Positions 54,116 to 63,630 are shown, counted from the stretch's first letter. The stretch: DNA of 64,000 nucleotides from Micromonospora trifolii (GCF_022229005.1 NZ_JAKKFD010000022.1:108607-172606), one strand, 5' to 3'. The notes: a model not told the origin generated them from the letters alone. A program made the numbers and translations.

Positions 54116-54574
54116 TCATGCGTTGCTGCCCGGTGTCATTCCACGGGGGCTCGCGGCGTTGAGAACACGCTCCCACTCGCCTATCAGTGTGACCTCAAGC
54201 CCAGAGTCCATCTGACCAGACTCGACCATGCCTAGAAGTTCGCCGGCGTACTCAGCCTGGAATGAGGCACCATACTCATCCGAGATACGACAGACTTCGC
54301 CGAGCAGCTCCTTGACCTCCTCAAGATGCGCCCTGTCCACCTGAGGATCGATCTGCTCTCCCCAAGGGGGCAGAGCTGTATAAAGCATCAGCCCGAACCC
54401 CACCCAGTGAGAGCCGTGCTCATCTGACTGGTCGAGGAAGACCGGCGGACCGAGGACCCAGGCCCGCCGGCCAGCAAGCCTTTCGATCGACGCTTGCATC
54501 GCGCTGACGATTGATGCGGATACCTCGCCTTCGAGCGCGACCACGAGTCGATCGATGGGATGGTTTTCTCGCAT
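54116..54574 (-). CDS. hypothetical protein
   Basis: 152 residues, start ATG 54574 with GGAGG 6 bases upstream. Soluble, acidic, mostly helical (HLEEVKELLGEVCRISDEYGASFQAEYAGELLGMVES) after an alpha/beta opening (DRLVVALEGEVSASIVSAMQASIERL). No known domain recognised. Stands alone left of the Rep remnant. Confidence 0.65.
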   Translation of the reverse strand: MRENHPIDRLVVALEGEVSASIVSAMQASIERLAGRRAWVLGPPVFLDQSDEHGSHWVGFGLMLYTALPPWGEQIDPQVDRAHLEEVKELLGEVCRISDEYGASFQAEYAGELLGMVESGQMDSGLEVTLIGEWERVLNAASPRGMTPGSNA

Positions 54575-54896
54575 GAAGCACCTCCAGGTATGCCAGCTGC
54601 TGTAGTCGATCCGAAGCGGCAGTGCCGGAGGTCGTTGAGGGCGGGGGCGATGGCCTTGGACGCGGTGCCGTCGTCGGATCCAGTTGCACCGAGATCATGA
54701 CAGACGTGGGCTGCCTCGGATTCGAAGCGTCACGCGCTGACCGCAGCACGGATCTGCCGCCGTCCGTGCGCGCTTCTTCGGTTCCCATCGGTGGGTTGAG
54801 ATCAACGCGGGAGGCGGTAGGTGTTCCAGTCGGCTGGCCCACGAGGCTGTTGCGCCGAGTTGCTGATGCGAGCATGGGCGTCGGCTTCTAGGATCC
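54575..54896. other. 322-base gap before the Rep remnant
   Basis: Upstream region of the leftward small gene, then non-coding sequence where the missing N-terminal part of Rep would have been. No recognisable Rep sequence in any frame. Confidence 0.45.
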
Positions 54897-55781
54897 TGCC
54901 GCAAGAAGGACGGCTGCACCTGCCGGGCCTCGGTGTGCCACCCGTTCGGCCGGACCTGCCCCCACGGTGTCGAGCTGCGCTGCGGCCAGCGCCACAAGGC
55001 CGCAGACACCCACCTCGGGCAGCCGTTGTGCCTGGACTGCTACGACCACACCGGCCAGGTCGTCTGGAACCACGAAGCACCCGAGCTGTGGCGCCGCACC
55101 ATCCAACAAGCCGACCGGGAGCTACGCCGCCTCGGCCGCACCCACGGCGTCGACCTACGCCGCCGCTACATCAAGGTCTACGAATTTCAGGTACGCGGCG
55201 TCATCCACTACCACGCCCTCATCCGCCTCGACGGCTACAACCCCGACTGCCCTGGGGCGATCGTGCGCCCGCCGGCCGCCATCGCCCGGCAGATGTTCGC
55301 CGACGCCGTGGAAGCCGCCTTCCTCAAGACGGCCTACACCTCCGCCCCGCACCCCGCCAACGGCGGGCAGGGCTGGCACATCGCGTGGGGTGACAAGGGC
55401 TTGGATCTCAAGCACGTCAACGCGCCCGGCACTGAGGTCAACCTCGCCCAGATCACCGGCTACATCGCCATGTACGTCACCAAGAGCACCGAGGTAACCG
55501 GCCTGCGCCTGCGCCGCGTTGACGACCTCTCCGTTGAGATTCACGGCGGCCCCGGCACGCGCCTCGGCCGACTGATCCGCGCGTGCTGGGACATCGGTGA
55601 GCACCCCGACTACGCCCGGCTTCGCCGCTGGACGCACCAGTTCGGCTACGGCGGACACATCGCCACCAAGAGCCGCGCCTGCACTTCGCTGCTGTACAAG
55701 ATCAAAAATGGCCACCCGGAAGAATCCGGATGGCCTCTGACCTGCGTCGGGACGGCCGGATTCGAACCGACGACCCCTTGA
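54897..55781 (+). pseudogene. RepSA/pSAM2-type replication initiator remnant
   Basis: The frame carries the cysteine-rich TCPHGVELRCGQRH…LGQPLCLDCYDHTGQVVWN segment, VRGVIHYHALIRLDG (HUH-like HxH), NLAQITGYIAMYVTKSTE and FGYGGHIATKSR, the ordered landmarks of actinomycete Rep proteins of integrative elements. About 150 N-terminal residues are missing (frame opens without a proper start). The end departs from the family right after ATKSR, reading through a hairpin and the duplicated tRNA segment to a TGA at 55781. So it is truncated at both ends and presumably dead. Confidence 0.8.
55710..55735 (-). terminator. rho-independent terminator (minus strand) beside the distal tRNA-Pro copy
   Basis: On the minus strand GGCCATCCGGA / TCCGGGTGGCC (one mismatch, 4-base loop) is followed by ATTTTTG, a true U-tract terminator rare in this genome. 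It stands downstream of the partial tRNA copy at 55746–55788. Confidence 0.75.
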
Positions 55782-55788
55782 CCCCCAG
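55746..55788. repeat. att-like copy of tRNA-Pro 3' half (43 bp)
   Basis: Exactly repeats 57077–57119, the anticodon loop to 3' end of tRNA-Pro(GGG) on the minus strand. The upstream half of the tRNA is absent here. Such partial copies arise when an element integrates by tyrosine recombinase at a tRNA 3' end. Together they frame 1.3 kb holding one acetyltransferase gene. Confidence 0.8.
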
Positions 55789-55884
55789 GGCGCCTCGCCA
55801 CACGCCCACGCACGTCACACACGCCATCCCCCACGATAAGACTGTGCAGTCGACGGCATACCGGCCGCCGCCACGCACACCGTG

Positions 55885-55904
55885 TGGTCCCCATCTGGTC
55901 CCCA
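55885..55904. repeat. possible integrase arm-type direct repeats
   Basis: TGGTCCCCA occurs twice with an 11-base period (55885–55893, 55896–55904), about 100 bases inside the distal att copy. A third copy is at 57007–57015, about 60 bases inside the proximal att copy. Confidence 0.4.
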
Positions 55905-55923
55905 GGCGCTGGCCTTTACTCGT

Positions 55924-56856
55924 CTAGGGCTGGACGTCGTTGGAAAGGTTGATCCGGATCTCCGTGTTGCGGTACCGAGCGCGAGCGAAAGCGGCCGCCA
56001 TAGGCGCGTTGGCCATGTCGGTGGTGGCGGTGATACGCGCCTCCCCGTTTGCCGCGTGAAGGCGGGTGATCTCGGCGAGCACCTCGTCCACGTAGCCGCG
56101 CCCGCGGAACTCCGGCACCACACCGAGATAGCCGACGTTCACGCTGTACGGGGTCGCGGAGGGAATCGCCATGCCCGCCACCTCGCCCTGGCGCGTGTAG
56201 GCAATCCGCCACCACTCCCGCTTGCCCGGCGCCCTGAGATAGAAGTCCATCTCCTCTCGTGCGGTCGCGTCCACGCCCTTGGCGGTCAGGTTCGCACGAG
56301 TCTGGGCGTCCAGGCTGCCCTCGGCGATTCGCCTGAACGCGGCGAGGAAATCCTCGTCAGAGGCCTCGGCGAACCGCAGCCTGCCGGCCACAGAGGGCAC
56401 CCCGTCGGCGGGCGCCCACTCGAACTGCAGCCGCTCCACCTCCCGGGTGAGGCCCGCCGCGTGCGCCGCCGCCCGCCGCCACTCCACGGCTGCCGAGGTG
56501 GCCGGATCGTCGCGCCAGCCACCGGTCACCTTGATCGCATACTGAACCGACGCCGGGAACCCGGCCAGCGCGGCCCCGATCAGCTCGCCAGCGACGGCGG
56601 CACGGTCGTCCACGGCAGGATCCACGTCGAGGCAGTCGAGCGCGACCGGATGCGGGCTGCCCTTCGGCCCCCACCACAATGCCCGTCCCACGACCTGGCC
56701 GTCGCGCTCAGCAATCCATGTCCACTCCGGCCGGTACATGCCCTCAGCCAAGTCGCTCAGGTAACGGTCGGCGGGGATCCACCCAACGGGCTCGGTCACG
56801 ATCCACGAGGTCACACGGTCGACGTCTGCGGGGGCGGTCGGGCGGTAGGAGATCAC
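55924..56856 (-). CDS. GNAT family N-acetyltransferase (double domain)
   Basis: 310 residues. Two GNAT-like halves: MISYRPTAPADVDRVTSWI…GQVVGRALWW and LRFAEASDEDFLAAFRRIAEG…VGYLGVVPEFRGRGYVDEVLAEITRLH, the latter with the acetyl-CoA loop (Q/RxxGxG/A as RGRGY). Only the C-terminal half looks catalytic. Cytoplasmic; the substrate is unknown. It lies between the two att-like repeats, so it may be cargo or the old chromosomal neighbour of tRNA-Pro. Confidence 0.85.
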   Translation of the reverse strand: MISYRPTAPADVDRVTSWIVTEPVGWIPADRYLSDLAEGMYRPEWTWIAERDGQVVGRALWWGPKGSPHPVALDCLDVDPAVDDRAAVAGELIGAALAGFPASVQYAIKVTGGWRDDPATSAAVEWRRAAAHAAGLTREVERLQFEWAPADGVPSVAGRLRFAEASDEDFLAAFRRIAEGSLDAQTRANLTAKGVDATAREEMDFYLRAPGKREWWRIAYTRQGEVAGMAIPSATPYSVNVGYLGVVPEFRGRGYVDEVLAEITRLHAANGEARITATTDMANAPMAAAFARARYRNTEIRINLSNDVQP

Positions 56857-57022
56857 GTGCAGAGGCTAGCGAAGCTTGCACCATCTCTGGCAGGGGCCGA
56901 GGCTGCCTTGACGGCGCGAAGAAAACGATTCGGTAGGGCAACAGGGCTGGTCACCTGGCTTGACTAGCGGTCAAGGAGCGCTGCCGGACGGCGCACTTGA
57001 CCGGCGTGGTCCCCAGAAAGCC

Positions 57023-57058
57023 AGAAAGGCTGGCCCGATGTTTCGGACCAGCCTTTCT
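57023..57058 (-). terminator. tRNA-Pro terminator hairpin
   Basis: Arms AGAAAGGCTGG/CCAGCCTTTCT around a 14-base centre, 20 bases past the tRNA 3' end on the minus strand. Both this and the distal copy are preceded by GCAGGTCAG, so homology continues past the tRNA end. Confidence 0.65.
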
Positions 57059-57076
57059 GACCTGCGGTTTCATTCT

Positions 57077-57151
<75 letters not shown>

Positions 57152-57319
57152 CCCCCGCGTGGTTTCCCCCGCGGCAGCCGGTACAGCTTAGCGCAGCAGC
57201 TCCGGCCCGTCCGCACAGGCCCCACCGGCATCGCGACGCAGCCGAACCACCCCACAAGGAGCCACCGCACAACCCCTAAAGCGTCCTAGGAGGGTGGGTG
57301 AATGGACGGACGGACAGAA

Positions 57320-57351
57320 ATGCCGGATGGGCAGGATCGCCCATCCGGCAT
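57320..57351 (-). terminator. terminator of the der operon
   Basis: Perfect 13-bp arms ATGCCGGATGGGC/GCCCATCCGGCAT with a 6-base loop, followed on the minus strand by TTCTGTCC, 20 bases past the der stop. Confidence 0.8.
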
Positions 57352-57370
57352 TCGGCAGAACTGGACCGGG

Positions 57371-58777
57371 TCAGCCGTGCGCCTTGCCTCGGCCGCCGGG
57401 GCCGAGCTTCTTGCGCGGGCGGACCGAGATCTCGATCGGGCTGCCCTCGTACCCGAATTCCTCGCGGAGCTTGCGCTCGACGAAGCGCTGGTAACCGGCG
57501 TCCAGCGGGCCCGTGGTGAAGAGCACGAACCGTGGCGGCGCCACACCAGCTTGCGTCGCGAACAGGATCCTCGGCGCCCGCCCACCACGCACCGGGTGCG
57601 GGGTGGCCTGCACCAGCGCGGTCAGCCACTGGTTGAGGTGCGCGGTCCGCACGCGGGTTTCCCAGCTGGCCAGCGCCTTGTTCAGGGCGGGGGCCAGCTT
57701 GTCCACGGCACGGCCGGTCATCGCCGACAGGTTCAGCCGGATCGCCCAGGGGATGCGGCGCAGCTCCCGGTCGATCTCCTTGTCCAGGTAGTACCGACGG
57801 TCGGCGTCGACCAGGTCCCACTTGTTGAACGCGATGACCAGCGCCCGGCCCGACTCGGTCACCATCGACAGGATCCGTTGGTCCTGCTCGCTGATCGGCT
57901 CGCTGGAGTCCAGCAGCACCACGGCCACCTCGGCGGCCTCGATCGCGCCGGCGGTACGCAGGCTGGCGTAGTACTCGGTGCCGCTGGCCTTGCCGACCCG
58001 CTTGCGCAGCCCGGCCGTGTCGACCAGCTGCCAGGTCTGACCGCCGATCTCGACCAGGCTGTCCACCGGGTCCACAGTGGTGCCCGCCACCGAGTCGACG
58101 ACCGCCCGCTCCTCGCCGGAGAACCGGTTGAGCAGACTGGACTTGCCGACGTTCGGCCGCCCGACCAGCGCCACCCGGCGCGGTCCACGCGGACGGTTCT
58201 CCAGGATCGTCGGCGCCTCCGGCAGCGCGGCGAGGATGGCGTCCAGCAGGTCGCCGGAGCCGCGTCCGTGCAGCGCGGACACCGGGAACGGTTCACCGAG
58301 GCCGAGCGACCACAGCGAGGTGGCCTCCATCTCGATGGAGTTGTTGTCGGCCTTGTTGGCCACCAGGATCACCGGCTTGGCACTGCGCCGCAGCATCTTC
58401 ACCGCGGCCTCGTCCACGTCGGTGGAGCCCACCATCGCGTCGACCACGAAGAGCACCACGTCGGCGGTGACGACTGCCGTCTCGGCCTGCGCCGCGATGG
58501 CCGCGGCCCGGTCCTTCGCGTCCGGTTCCCAACCGCCGGTGTCCACCACTGTGAACGCCCGGCCGTTCCACTGCGCGTCGTAGGGAACCCGGTCGCGGGT
58601 CACGCCAGGAACGTCCTCGACGACCGCCTGCCGGCGGCCGATGATCCGGTTGACAAGCGTCGACTTGCCCACGTTGGGGCGGCCGACAACGGCCACCACC
58701 GGCTGCGGGCCGCTCGGTTCCTCGACGACGACCTCGGGCTCACGCAGCTCGACCCAGCCACCACCATCGCTACTCAT
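57371..58777 (-). CDS. der: ribosome-assembly GTPase Der (EngA)
   Basis: 468 residues with two GTPase domains in tandem: P-loops GRPNVGKS at 32–39 and 206–213, NKAD and NKWD specificity motifs, DTGG and DTAG switch II motifs, and a C-terminal KH-like domain ending [13 protein letters not shown]. Der binds the 50S subunit during maturation. ATG 58777 is chosen by homology. It is 76 bases after cmk, last gene of the conserved xerD–parA–scpAB–rluB–cmk–der block, and is followed by a strong terminator. Confidence 0.96.
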   Translation of the reverse strand: MSSDGGGWVELREPEVVVEEPSGPQPVVAVVGRPNVGKSTLVNRIIGRRQAVVEDVPGVTRDRVPYDAQWNGRAFTVVDTGGWEPDAKDRAAAIAAQAETAVVTADVVLFVVDAMVGSTDVDEAAVKMLRRSAKPVILVANKADNNSIEMEATSLWSLGLGEPFPVSALHGRGSGDLLDAILAALPEAPTILENRPRGPRRVALVGRPNVGKSSLLNRFSGEERAVVDSVAGTTVDPVDSLVEIGGQTWQLVDTAGLRKRVGKASGTEYYASLRTAGAIEAAEVAVVLLDSSEPISEQDQRILSMVTESGRALVIAFNKWDLVDADRRYYLDKEIDRELRRIPWAIRLNLSAMTGRAVDKLAPALNKALASWETRVRTAHLNQWLTALVQATPHPVRGGRAPRILFATQAGVAPPRFVLFTTGPLDAGYQRFVERKLREEFGYEGSPIEISVRPRKKLGPGGRGKAHG

Positions 58778-58853
58778 GCCACTCCTCCGCTTCGCTGCGA
58801 AGCGTCATGAGACACAACCGCACTGAGCCCGATGATTCGCTCGCTCCGCTCGC

Positions 58854-59609
58854 TCATGCCACGCCCCGCTCGGTGAGCAGCTCGCGCAGCCGCGCCACGA
58901 CCTCGTCGATGCCCAGATCGGTGGTGTCCAGCACCACCGCGTCGGGCGCCTGGGCCAGCGGGTTGACCTTGCGGGTCGAGTCGAGCCGGTCCCGCCGGGC
59001 CAGATCGGCGGCCGTGGCCGCCACGTCGGCGGCGTCCTCGGCGCTGCGCCGGGCGGCACGGGCCGCCTCGGAGGCGGTCAGGAAGACCTTCAGGTCGGCG
59101 TCCGGCGCCACGACCGAGCCGATGTCGCGACCCTCGACCACCATCCGACCAGCGTTGGCGATCATCTCGCGCTGCCGGGTGACGAGCAGCTCACGGACAG
59201 CCGGCACGGCGGCGACGGCGGAAACCGCGCCGGTCACCTCGGTGCCACGGATGTCGGCGTCAACGCCCACACCGTCGATGGTCACCGCGTACCCCTGCGG
59301 GTGGGTGCCGATGCGCAGGTTGACCTCGCCGGCGACCTTTGCCACCGACGCGGCGTCGGTGAGATCCACGCCGGAGCGCAGCACCGCCCACGTGATCGCC
59401 CGGTACATCGCCCCGGTGTCCAGGTAACGCGCACCGATGCTCACGGCGAGCCGCCGCGACACGGTGGACTTACCCGAACCGGACGGCCCGTCCACAGCGA
59501 CCACACATCGCCCGGCCCGTACGTTTTCCTCCACCGTGTCCTCCTCAGCCCGTACCTCACGGATCGCCCGGTGATCTGGCGCCGCAAGCGGTTTGTCAAT
59601 CGTCATCAA
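58854..59609 (-). CDS. cmk: cytidylate kinase
   Basis: 251 residues. P-loop GPSGSGKST (41–49), DTGAMYRAIT substrate-binding segment, GRDIGSVVAPDADLKVFLTAS, and DTTDLGIDEVV near the end are all typical of CMP kinase, which phosphorylates CMP/dCMP. The first 30 residues are a non-conserved extension; starts at 59606 or internal GTG codons are possible. Sits between rluB (121-base gap) and der. Confidence 0.95.
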   Translation of the reverse strand: MMTIDKPLAAPDHRAIREVRAEEDTVEENVRAGRCVVAVDGPSGSGKSTVSRRLAVSIGARYLDTGAMYRAITWAVLRSGVDLTDAASVAKVAGEVNLRIGTHPQGYAVTIDGVGVDADIRGTEVTGAVSAVAAVPAVRELLVTRQREMIANAGRMVVEGRDIGSVVAPDADLKVFLTASEAARAARRSAEDAADVAATAADLARRDRLDSTRKVNPLAQAPDAVVLDTTDLGIDEVVARLRELLTERGVA

Positions 59610-59730
59610 TCATGCCCGGGGCCCCTAGCGGACCCGCGCGCGACGCCGCCGGAGGCGACCCACGCCACCCGGACGGCCGCGTCCCGGCCATCGGTGGAGC
59701 CTACCGGCTGCCGTACCCCGAACTCGGGGG

Positions 59731-60507
59731 TCAGTCACCCACCACGTTGAACAGGGCGGCGACCTCGGCGTTGGTCAGCCGCCGGATCCGCCCGGTCCGC
59801 AGGTCACCGAGCCGGATCGGGCCGATCGAGGTACGCACCAGCCGGGTGACCGGGTGACCTACCTCGTCCATCAGCCGCCGGACGATGTGCTTGCGGCCCT
59901 CGTGCAGGCTCAGCTCCACCTGGGCGCTTTTGCCCAGGGTGTCCACCACCTTGAACGAGTCGACCTTGACCGGCCCGTCCTCCAGCTCGACGCCGGCCAG
60001 CAGCCGCTTGCTCAGGTTGCGCGGGATCGGCCCGACCACCTCGGCGAGGTAGGTCTTCAGCACCTGGTACGAGGGGTGCATGAGCTTGTGGGCGAGGGTG
60101 CCGTCGTTGGTGAGCAACAGCAGGCCCTCGCTGTCCGCGTCGAGCCGCCCGACGTGGTAGACCCGCTGCTCCAGCCGCGCGCCGATGAAGTCGGCCAGCT
60201 CGTTGCGTCCCTTTTCGTCCGCCATGGTGGTAACCACCCCACGCGGCTTGTTCATCGCCACGTAGACCAGGCGAACGTCGACCTGGAGACGCTCCCCGTC
60301 CACGTGGATCACGGAGGTGGCCGGGTCGACCTTGTCGCCGAGCTTGGCGACCCGCCCGTCCACCGTGACCCGGCGGCGGAAGATCAGGTCTTCGCAGGCA
60401 CGCCGGGAACCCACGCCGGCGGCGGCGAGCACCTTCTGCAGGCGCTCAGCCCCCTCGTAGACGGGCGCGTCGGCTTTGGGGGAACGGTTATCGGGTCGCA
60501 TCAGCAA
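59731..60507 (-). CDS. rluB: 23S rRNA pseudouridine synthase (RluB/RsuA family)
   Basis: 258 residues. An N-terminal S4 RNA-binding domain (ERLQKVLAAAGVGSRRACEDLIFRRRVTVDG) is followed by the RsuA/RluB synthase fold with catalytic Asp in GRLDADSEGLLLLTNDG and the NKPRG and EGRKHIVRRL motifs. The start lies inside the end of scpB (20-base overlap), so translation is coupled. RluB rather than RsuA is inferred from the scpAB–cmk context. Confidence 0.92.
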   Translation of the reverse strand: MLMRPDNRSPKADAPVYEGAERLQKVLAAAGVGSRRACEDLIFRRRVTVDGRVAKLGDKVDPATSVIHVDGERLQVDVRLVYVAMNKPRGVVTTMADEKGRNELADFIGARLEQRVYHVGRLDADSEGLLLLTNDGTLAHKLMHPSYQVLKTYLAEVVGPIPRNLSKRLLAGVELEDGPVKVDSFKVVDTLGKSAQVELSLHEGRKHIVRRLMDEVGHPVTRLVRTSIGPIRLGDLRTGRIRRLTNAEVAALFNVVGD

Positions 60508-61471
60508 GCTCTTCTACGTCGTCGGGCAGGAAGGGTGCGAGGGGCGGCAGCTCGTCGACGGTGTTCAGCCCGAGCTTCTCCAGGAACAACGTGGTGGTCC
60601 GGTAGAGGAACGCCCCGCTGTCCTGTTCGGTGCCGCACTCCTCGATGAGGCCACGGGTGACCAGCGTACGGATGACCCCGTCGCAGTTCACACCCCGGAT
60701 GGCTGAGATTCGCGAACGGGTCACCGGCTGCTTGTACGCAACCACGGCGAGCGTCTCCAGCGCCGCCTGGGTCAGCCGCACGGACTGCCCGTCCAACACG
60801 AACCGCTCAACGTACGTAGCGTATTCCGGCCGGGTGTACAGCCGCCACCCGCCGGCCGCCCGCCGCAACTCGAACCCGTGCCCGGCCGCTGTGTAACCGG
60901 CGGCGATCTCGTCGAGCATCGGCCCGACCCGTTCGGCGGGCTGCTCCAGCACCTGGGCCAGCACCAGCTCGCTGACCGGCTCGTCGACGACCAGCAGGAT
61001 CGCCTCCAACGCGCCGCGCAGCTCGGCGTCGGACAGCTCGGGCGCGGGCTCCGGCGCGACAGTCGCCCGCCGCCGCCCCGCCAACTGCCGCCGGGGTACG
61101 TCCCCAGCGCCACCCGACTCGCCCACCGTGGTCTCCGTCACCCCGCCGAGGTCCGGTCCCGCCGAGCCCACCTCGTCCGCAGCCGCCTCACCGCGATGTG
61201 GCTGACCCGGGCCCACCTCGACCGGGCCGGGTCCATCCGGGTCAGCCTGCGCCGAGTCCGACGCGACCACGTTCGGCTCGACGGAAGTGGCGGCGGCGCC
61301 GGGCTCCGGTCGGGGCGGTGCCGCTTCGGGTTCTTCGGTGTCCGGTGCCGTGGCTGACTCGTCCGGCGACGCGGGGAGGTCGGCGGCGGCGGGCGGGCGG
61401 GGGCGGTCCCACGGGGGGACCCAGGCGGCGGCCTGGTCGGCCAGCGAGTCCCGACGTTGCTCGTCACTCAT
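60488..61471 (-). CDS. scpB: segregation and condensation protein B
   Basis: 327 residues from ATG 61471, overlapping the scpA stop by 8 bases. The last 190 residues are ScpB: two winged helices (LRGALEAILLVVDEPVSELVLAQVL…, LTQAALETLAVVAYKQPVTRSRISAIRGVNCDGVIRTLVTRGLI). A 130-residue acidic, proline-rich, low-complexity N-terminal extension precedes them, as is common in actinobacteria. ScpB binds ScpA and SMC in the condensin complex. Confidence 0.93.
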   Translation of the reverse strand: MSDEQRRDSLADQAAAWVPPWDRPRPPAAADLPASPDESATAPDTEEPEAAPPRPEPGAAATSVEPNVVASDSAQADPDGPGPVEVGPGQPHRGEAAADEVGSAGPDLGGVTETTVGESGGAGDVPRRQLAGRRRATVAPEPAPELSDAELRGALEAILLVVDEPVSELVLAQVLEQPAERVGPMLDEIAAGYTAAGHGFELRRAAGGWRLYTRPEYATYVERFVLDGQSVRLTQAALETLAVVAYKQPVTRSRISAIRGVNCDGVIRTLVTRGLIEECGTEQDSGAFLYRTTTLFLEKLGLNTVDELPPLAPFLPDDVEELADATR

Positions 61472-62504
61472 CCCGCGCACCCTCCGTCGTTCCCGTCCCG
61501 TCCGGCCCGCCGGCCTCCCCCGTCGACGCACGGTCAGCCCCCGCCGGCCCAGGCTCAATCGCCACCAGCGCGGGCCCAATCCCCAAAGGCTCAGACCCCG
61601 AAGGCTCAGACCCCGAAGGCTCAGGCCCAGCCTCCAGGTCGGCCGGGGTTCCGGCGTACTCGTCGACGTGCAGCTCGGTGTCGCCGTCGACCGGGCCGGT
61701 CCAGCGCACTGTCAGCTCCTCCAGGGCCTGCTCCTGCACGAAGGAGACCAGGCCCTCCCGGTACAACTCCAACAGCGCGAGGAACCGGGCCACCACCTCC
61801 AGGGTGGCCTCGCAGTCCGCGCAGAGCAGTGAGAACGTGGCGATGCCGGCCCGGCGCAGCCGGGCGGTGAGGATCGCCGCGTGTTCCCGGACACTGACCC
61901 GGACCATGTGCACGTGGGCGATGGAGACCTCCGGCACCGGCTTCGGGGTCATCGCCCTCACGGCCAGCTTCAGCAGCCGCTGGGGGCCGATGCCGAGCAC
62001 CAGGTCGGGCAGCGCCTCGGCGTAGCGGGCCTCCAGGCTGACGGCGCGTGGATAGCGTCGGCCGCCGACGGCCTCCAACTCGGCGATGTGCGCCGCCGCC
62101 TCCTTGTACGCCTTGTACTGCAACAGCCGGGCGAAGAGCAGGTCCCGTGCCTCCAGCAGGGCGAGGTCGGCCTCGTCCTCGACCTCGGCGGCGGGCAGCA
62201 GCCGGGCAGCCTTCAGGTCGAGCAGGGTCGCGGCGATGAGGAGGAACTCGCTGGCCTCGTCCAGGTCCCAGTCGTCGCCCATTGCCCTGATGTAGGCGAT
62301 GAACTCGTCGGTGACCGTGTGCAGGGCCACCTCGGTGACGTCGAGTTTGTGCTTGCCGATCAGTTGCAGCAGCAGGTCGAACGGACCGGTGAAGTTGGCC
62401 AGCCGGACCGTGAACCCGGCGGGCTGCACACCGTCGACCACGGCCGCAGCGGCGGTCTCGGGTGGGTCGAGGGGTGGCGCGGTCACCGGACGACCGTAGT
62501 CCAC
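61464..62504 (-). CDS. scpA: segregation and condensation protein A
   Basis: 346 residues from GTG 62504. Kleisin pattern: N-terminal FTVRLANFTGPFDLLLQLIGKHKLDVTEVALHTVTDEFIAYI, helical middle with LLDLKAARLLP, and a C-terminal winged helix (AGIATFSLLCADCEATLEVVARFLALLELYREGLV). It bridges SMC heads and recruits ScpB. The last 60 residues are low-complexity and coded in part by a 15-bp tandem repeat. Confidence 0.94.
   Translation of the reverse strand: MDYGRPVTAPPLDPPETAAAAVVDGVQPAGFTVRLANFTGPFDLLLQLIGKHKLDVTEVALHTVTDEFIAYIRAMGDDWDLDEASEFLLIAATLLDLKAARLLPAAEVEDEADLALLEARDLLFARLLQYKAYKEAAAHIAELEAVGGRRYPRAVSLEARYAEALPDLVLGIGPQRLLKLAVRAMTPKPVPEVSIAHVHMVRVSVREHAAILTARLRRAGIATFSLLCADCEATLEVVARFLALLELYREGLVSFVQEQALEELTVRWTGPVDGDTELHVDEYAGTPADLEAGPEPSGSEPSGSEPLGIGPALVAIEPGPAGADRASTGEAGGPDGTGTTEGARDE
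61586..61624. repeat. 15-bp tandem repeat in scpA 3' end
   Basis: The unit AAGGCTCAGACCCCG occurs twice in full and a third time in part, encoding the repeated GSEPS segment of the disordered ScpA tail. Being a multiple of three, copy-number change would keep frame. Confidence 0.85.
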
Positions 62505-62527
62505 GAGGCGGGCACCGGGCGTTCCGG

Positions 62528-63451
62528 CTACCGCTCCGACTGGGCGGCGATCACCTCGCGGGCCAGCTGACGGTAGTTACGTGCCCCGGAGGAGGCCGGG
62601 TCCATCGTGGTGATGGGGGCACCGGCCACGGTGGACTCGGGGAACTTCACCGTCTTGGTGATGACCGTCTGGTAGACCTTGTCGCCGAACGCCTCCACCA
62701 CCCGCTGGAGGACCTGGCGGCAGTGCGTGGTGCGGCTGTCGTACATGGTGGCGAGGATGCCTTCGAGCTCCAGGTCGAAGTTGAGCCGCTCGCGCACCTT
62801 GTCGATGGTGTCGAGCAGCAGTGCCACACCGCGCAGGCTGAAGAACTCGCACTCCAGCGGGATGAGCACGCCGTGCGCGACAGTCAACGCGTTGATCGCC
62901 AGCAGGCCGAGTGACGGCTGGCAGTCGATCAGGATGTAGTCGTACTCCTTGCGGACCGTGCGCAGGACCCGGGCCAGGGCCATCTCCCGGGCGACCTCGT
63001 TGACGAGCTGGATCTCGGCCGCGGAGAGGTCGATGTTGGCCGGCAGCAGGTGCAGGCCCGCCACGTCGGTCTTGATGACGACGTCCTCGGCGAGGATGTC
63101 GTCCTGCATGAGCAGGTTGTAGATGGACAGGTCGAGGTTGTGCGGGTTGACGCCCAGCCCCACCGAGAGCGCGCCCTGCGGGTCGAAGTCGACGAGCAGC
63201 ACCTTGCGGCCGTACTCGGCGAGAGCGGCGCCCAGGTTGATGGTGGTGGTGGTCTTACCGACGCCACCCTTCTGGTTGGCCATCGCGATGATGCGCGCGG
63301 GGCCGTGCCGGTCGGTGGGCATCGGCTCGGGGATGGGCTTGCGCATCGTGTAGGCAGCCGGGTCCGCAGGACCCAGGTCCGCGCCGAGCGTGGCCTGCTG
63401 CTCGCGAAGCTCCGACGTCCAGGTCTCGGCACGCTCACCGTTGCCAGCCAT
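62528..63451 (-). CDS. parA: ParA family partition ATPase
   Basis: 307 residues. Deviant Walker A KGGVGKTT (61–68), LLVDFDPQGALSVGLG, IDCQPSLGLLAINAL and VKFPESTVAGAPITTMDP are ParA/Soj hallmarks. A 40-residue N-terminal extension precedes the core. No parB follows; in this actinobacterial cluster ParA stands upstream of scpA without ParB, and its partner may be elsewhere or it may serve scpAB. Confidence 0.9.
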   Translation of the reverse strand: MAGNGERAETWTSELREQQATLGADLGPADPAAYTMRKPIPEPMPTDRHGPARIIAMANQKGGVGKTTTTINLGAALAEYGRKVLLVDFDPQGALSVGLGVNPHNLDLSIYNLLMQDDILAEDVVIKTDVAGLHLLPANIDLSAAEIQLVNEVAREMALARVLRTVRKEYDYILIDCQPSLGLLAINALTVAHGVLIPLECEFFSLRGVALLLDTIDKVRERLNFDLELEGILATMYDSRTTHCRQVLQRVVEAFGDKVYQTVITKTVKFPESTVAGAPITTMDPASSGARNYRQLAREVIAAQSER

Positions 63452-63630
63452 GTGCTCGTTGCCCCCTCCCGACGACCCACCCGGCGTCGGAGCCGTCCGA
63501 CGTCCTTCGCGGCGCCGCTGCGCACCCCGGTCGTGTCGCTCCAGGAGGTCCGCGCCGATGCCGACTGTACGCCACCGACCAGCAGGGGGTTCGGCACCGG
63601 CCCGGCGTGTCGGCGTCGACCGCTACCGGT

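Noticed and set aside
55646..55894. Minus-strand reading frame ending with GVVGSNPAVPT-like sequence
   Set aside because: It is translated from the tRNA-Pro copy; this peptide is a well-known false ORF over tRNA 3' ends.
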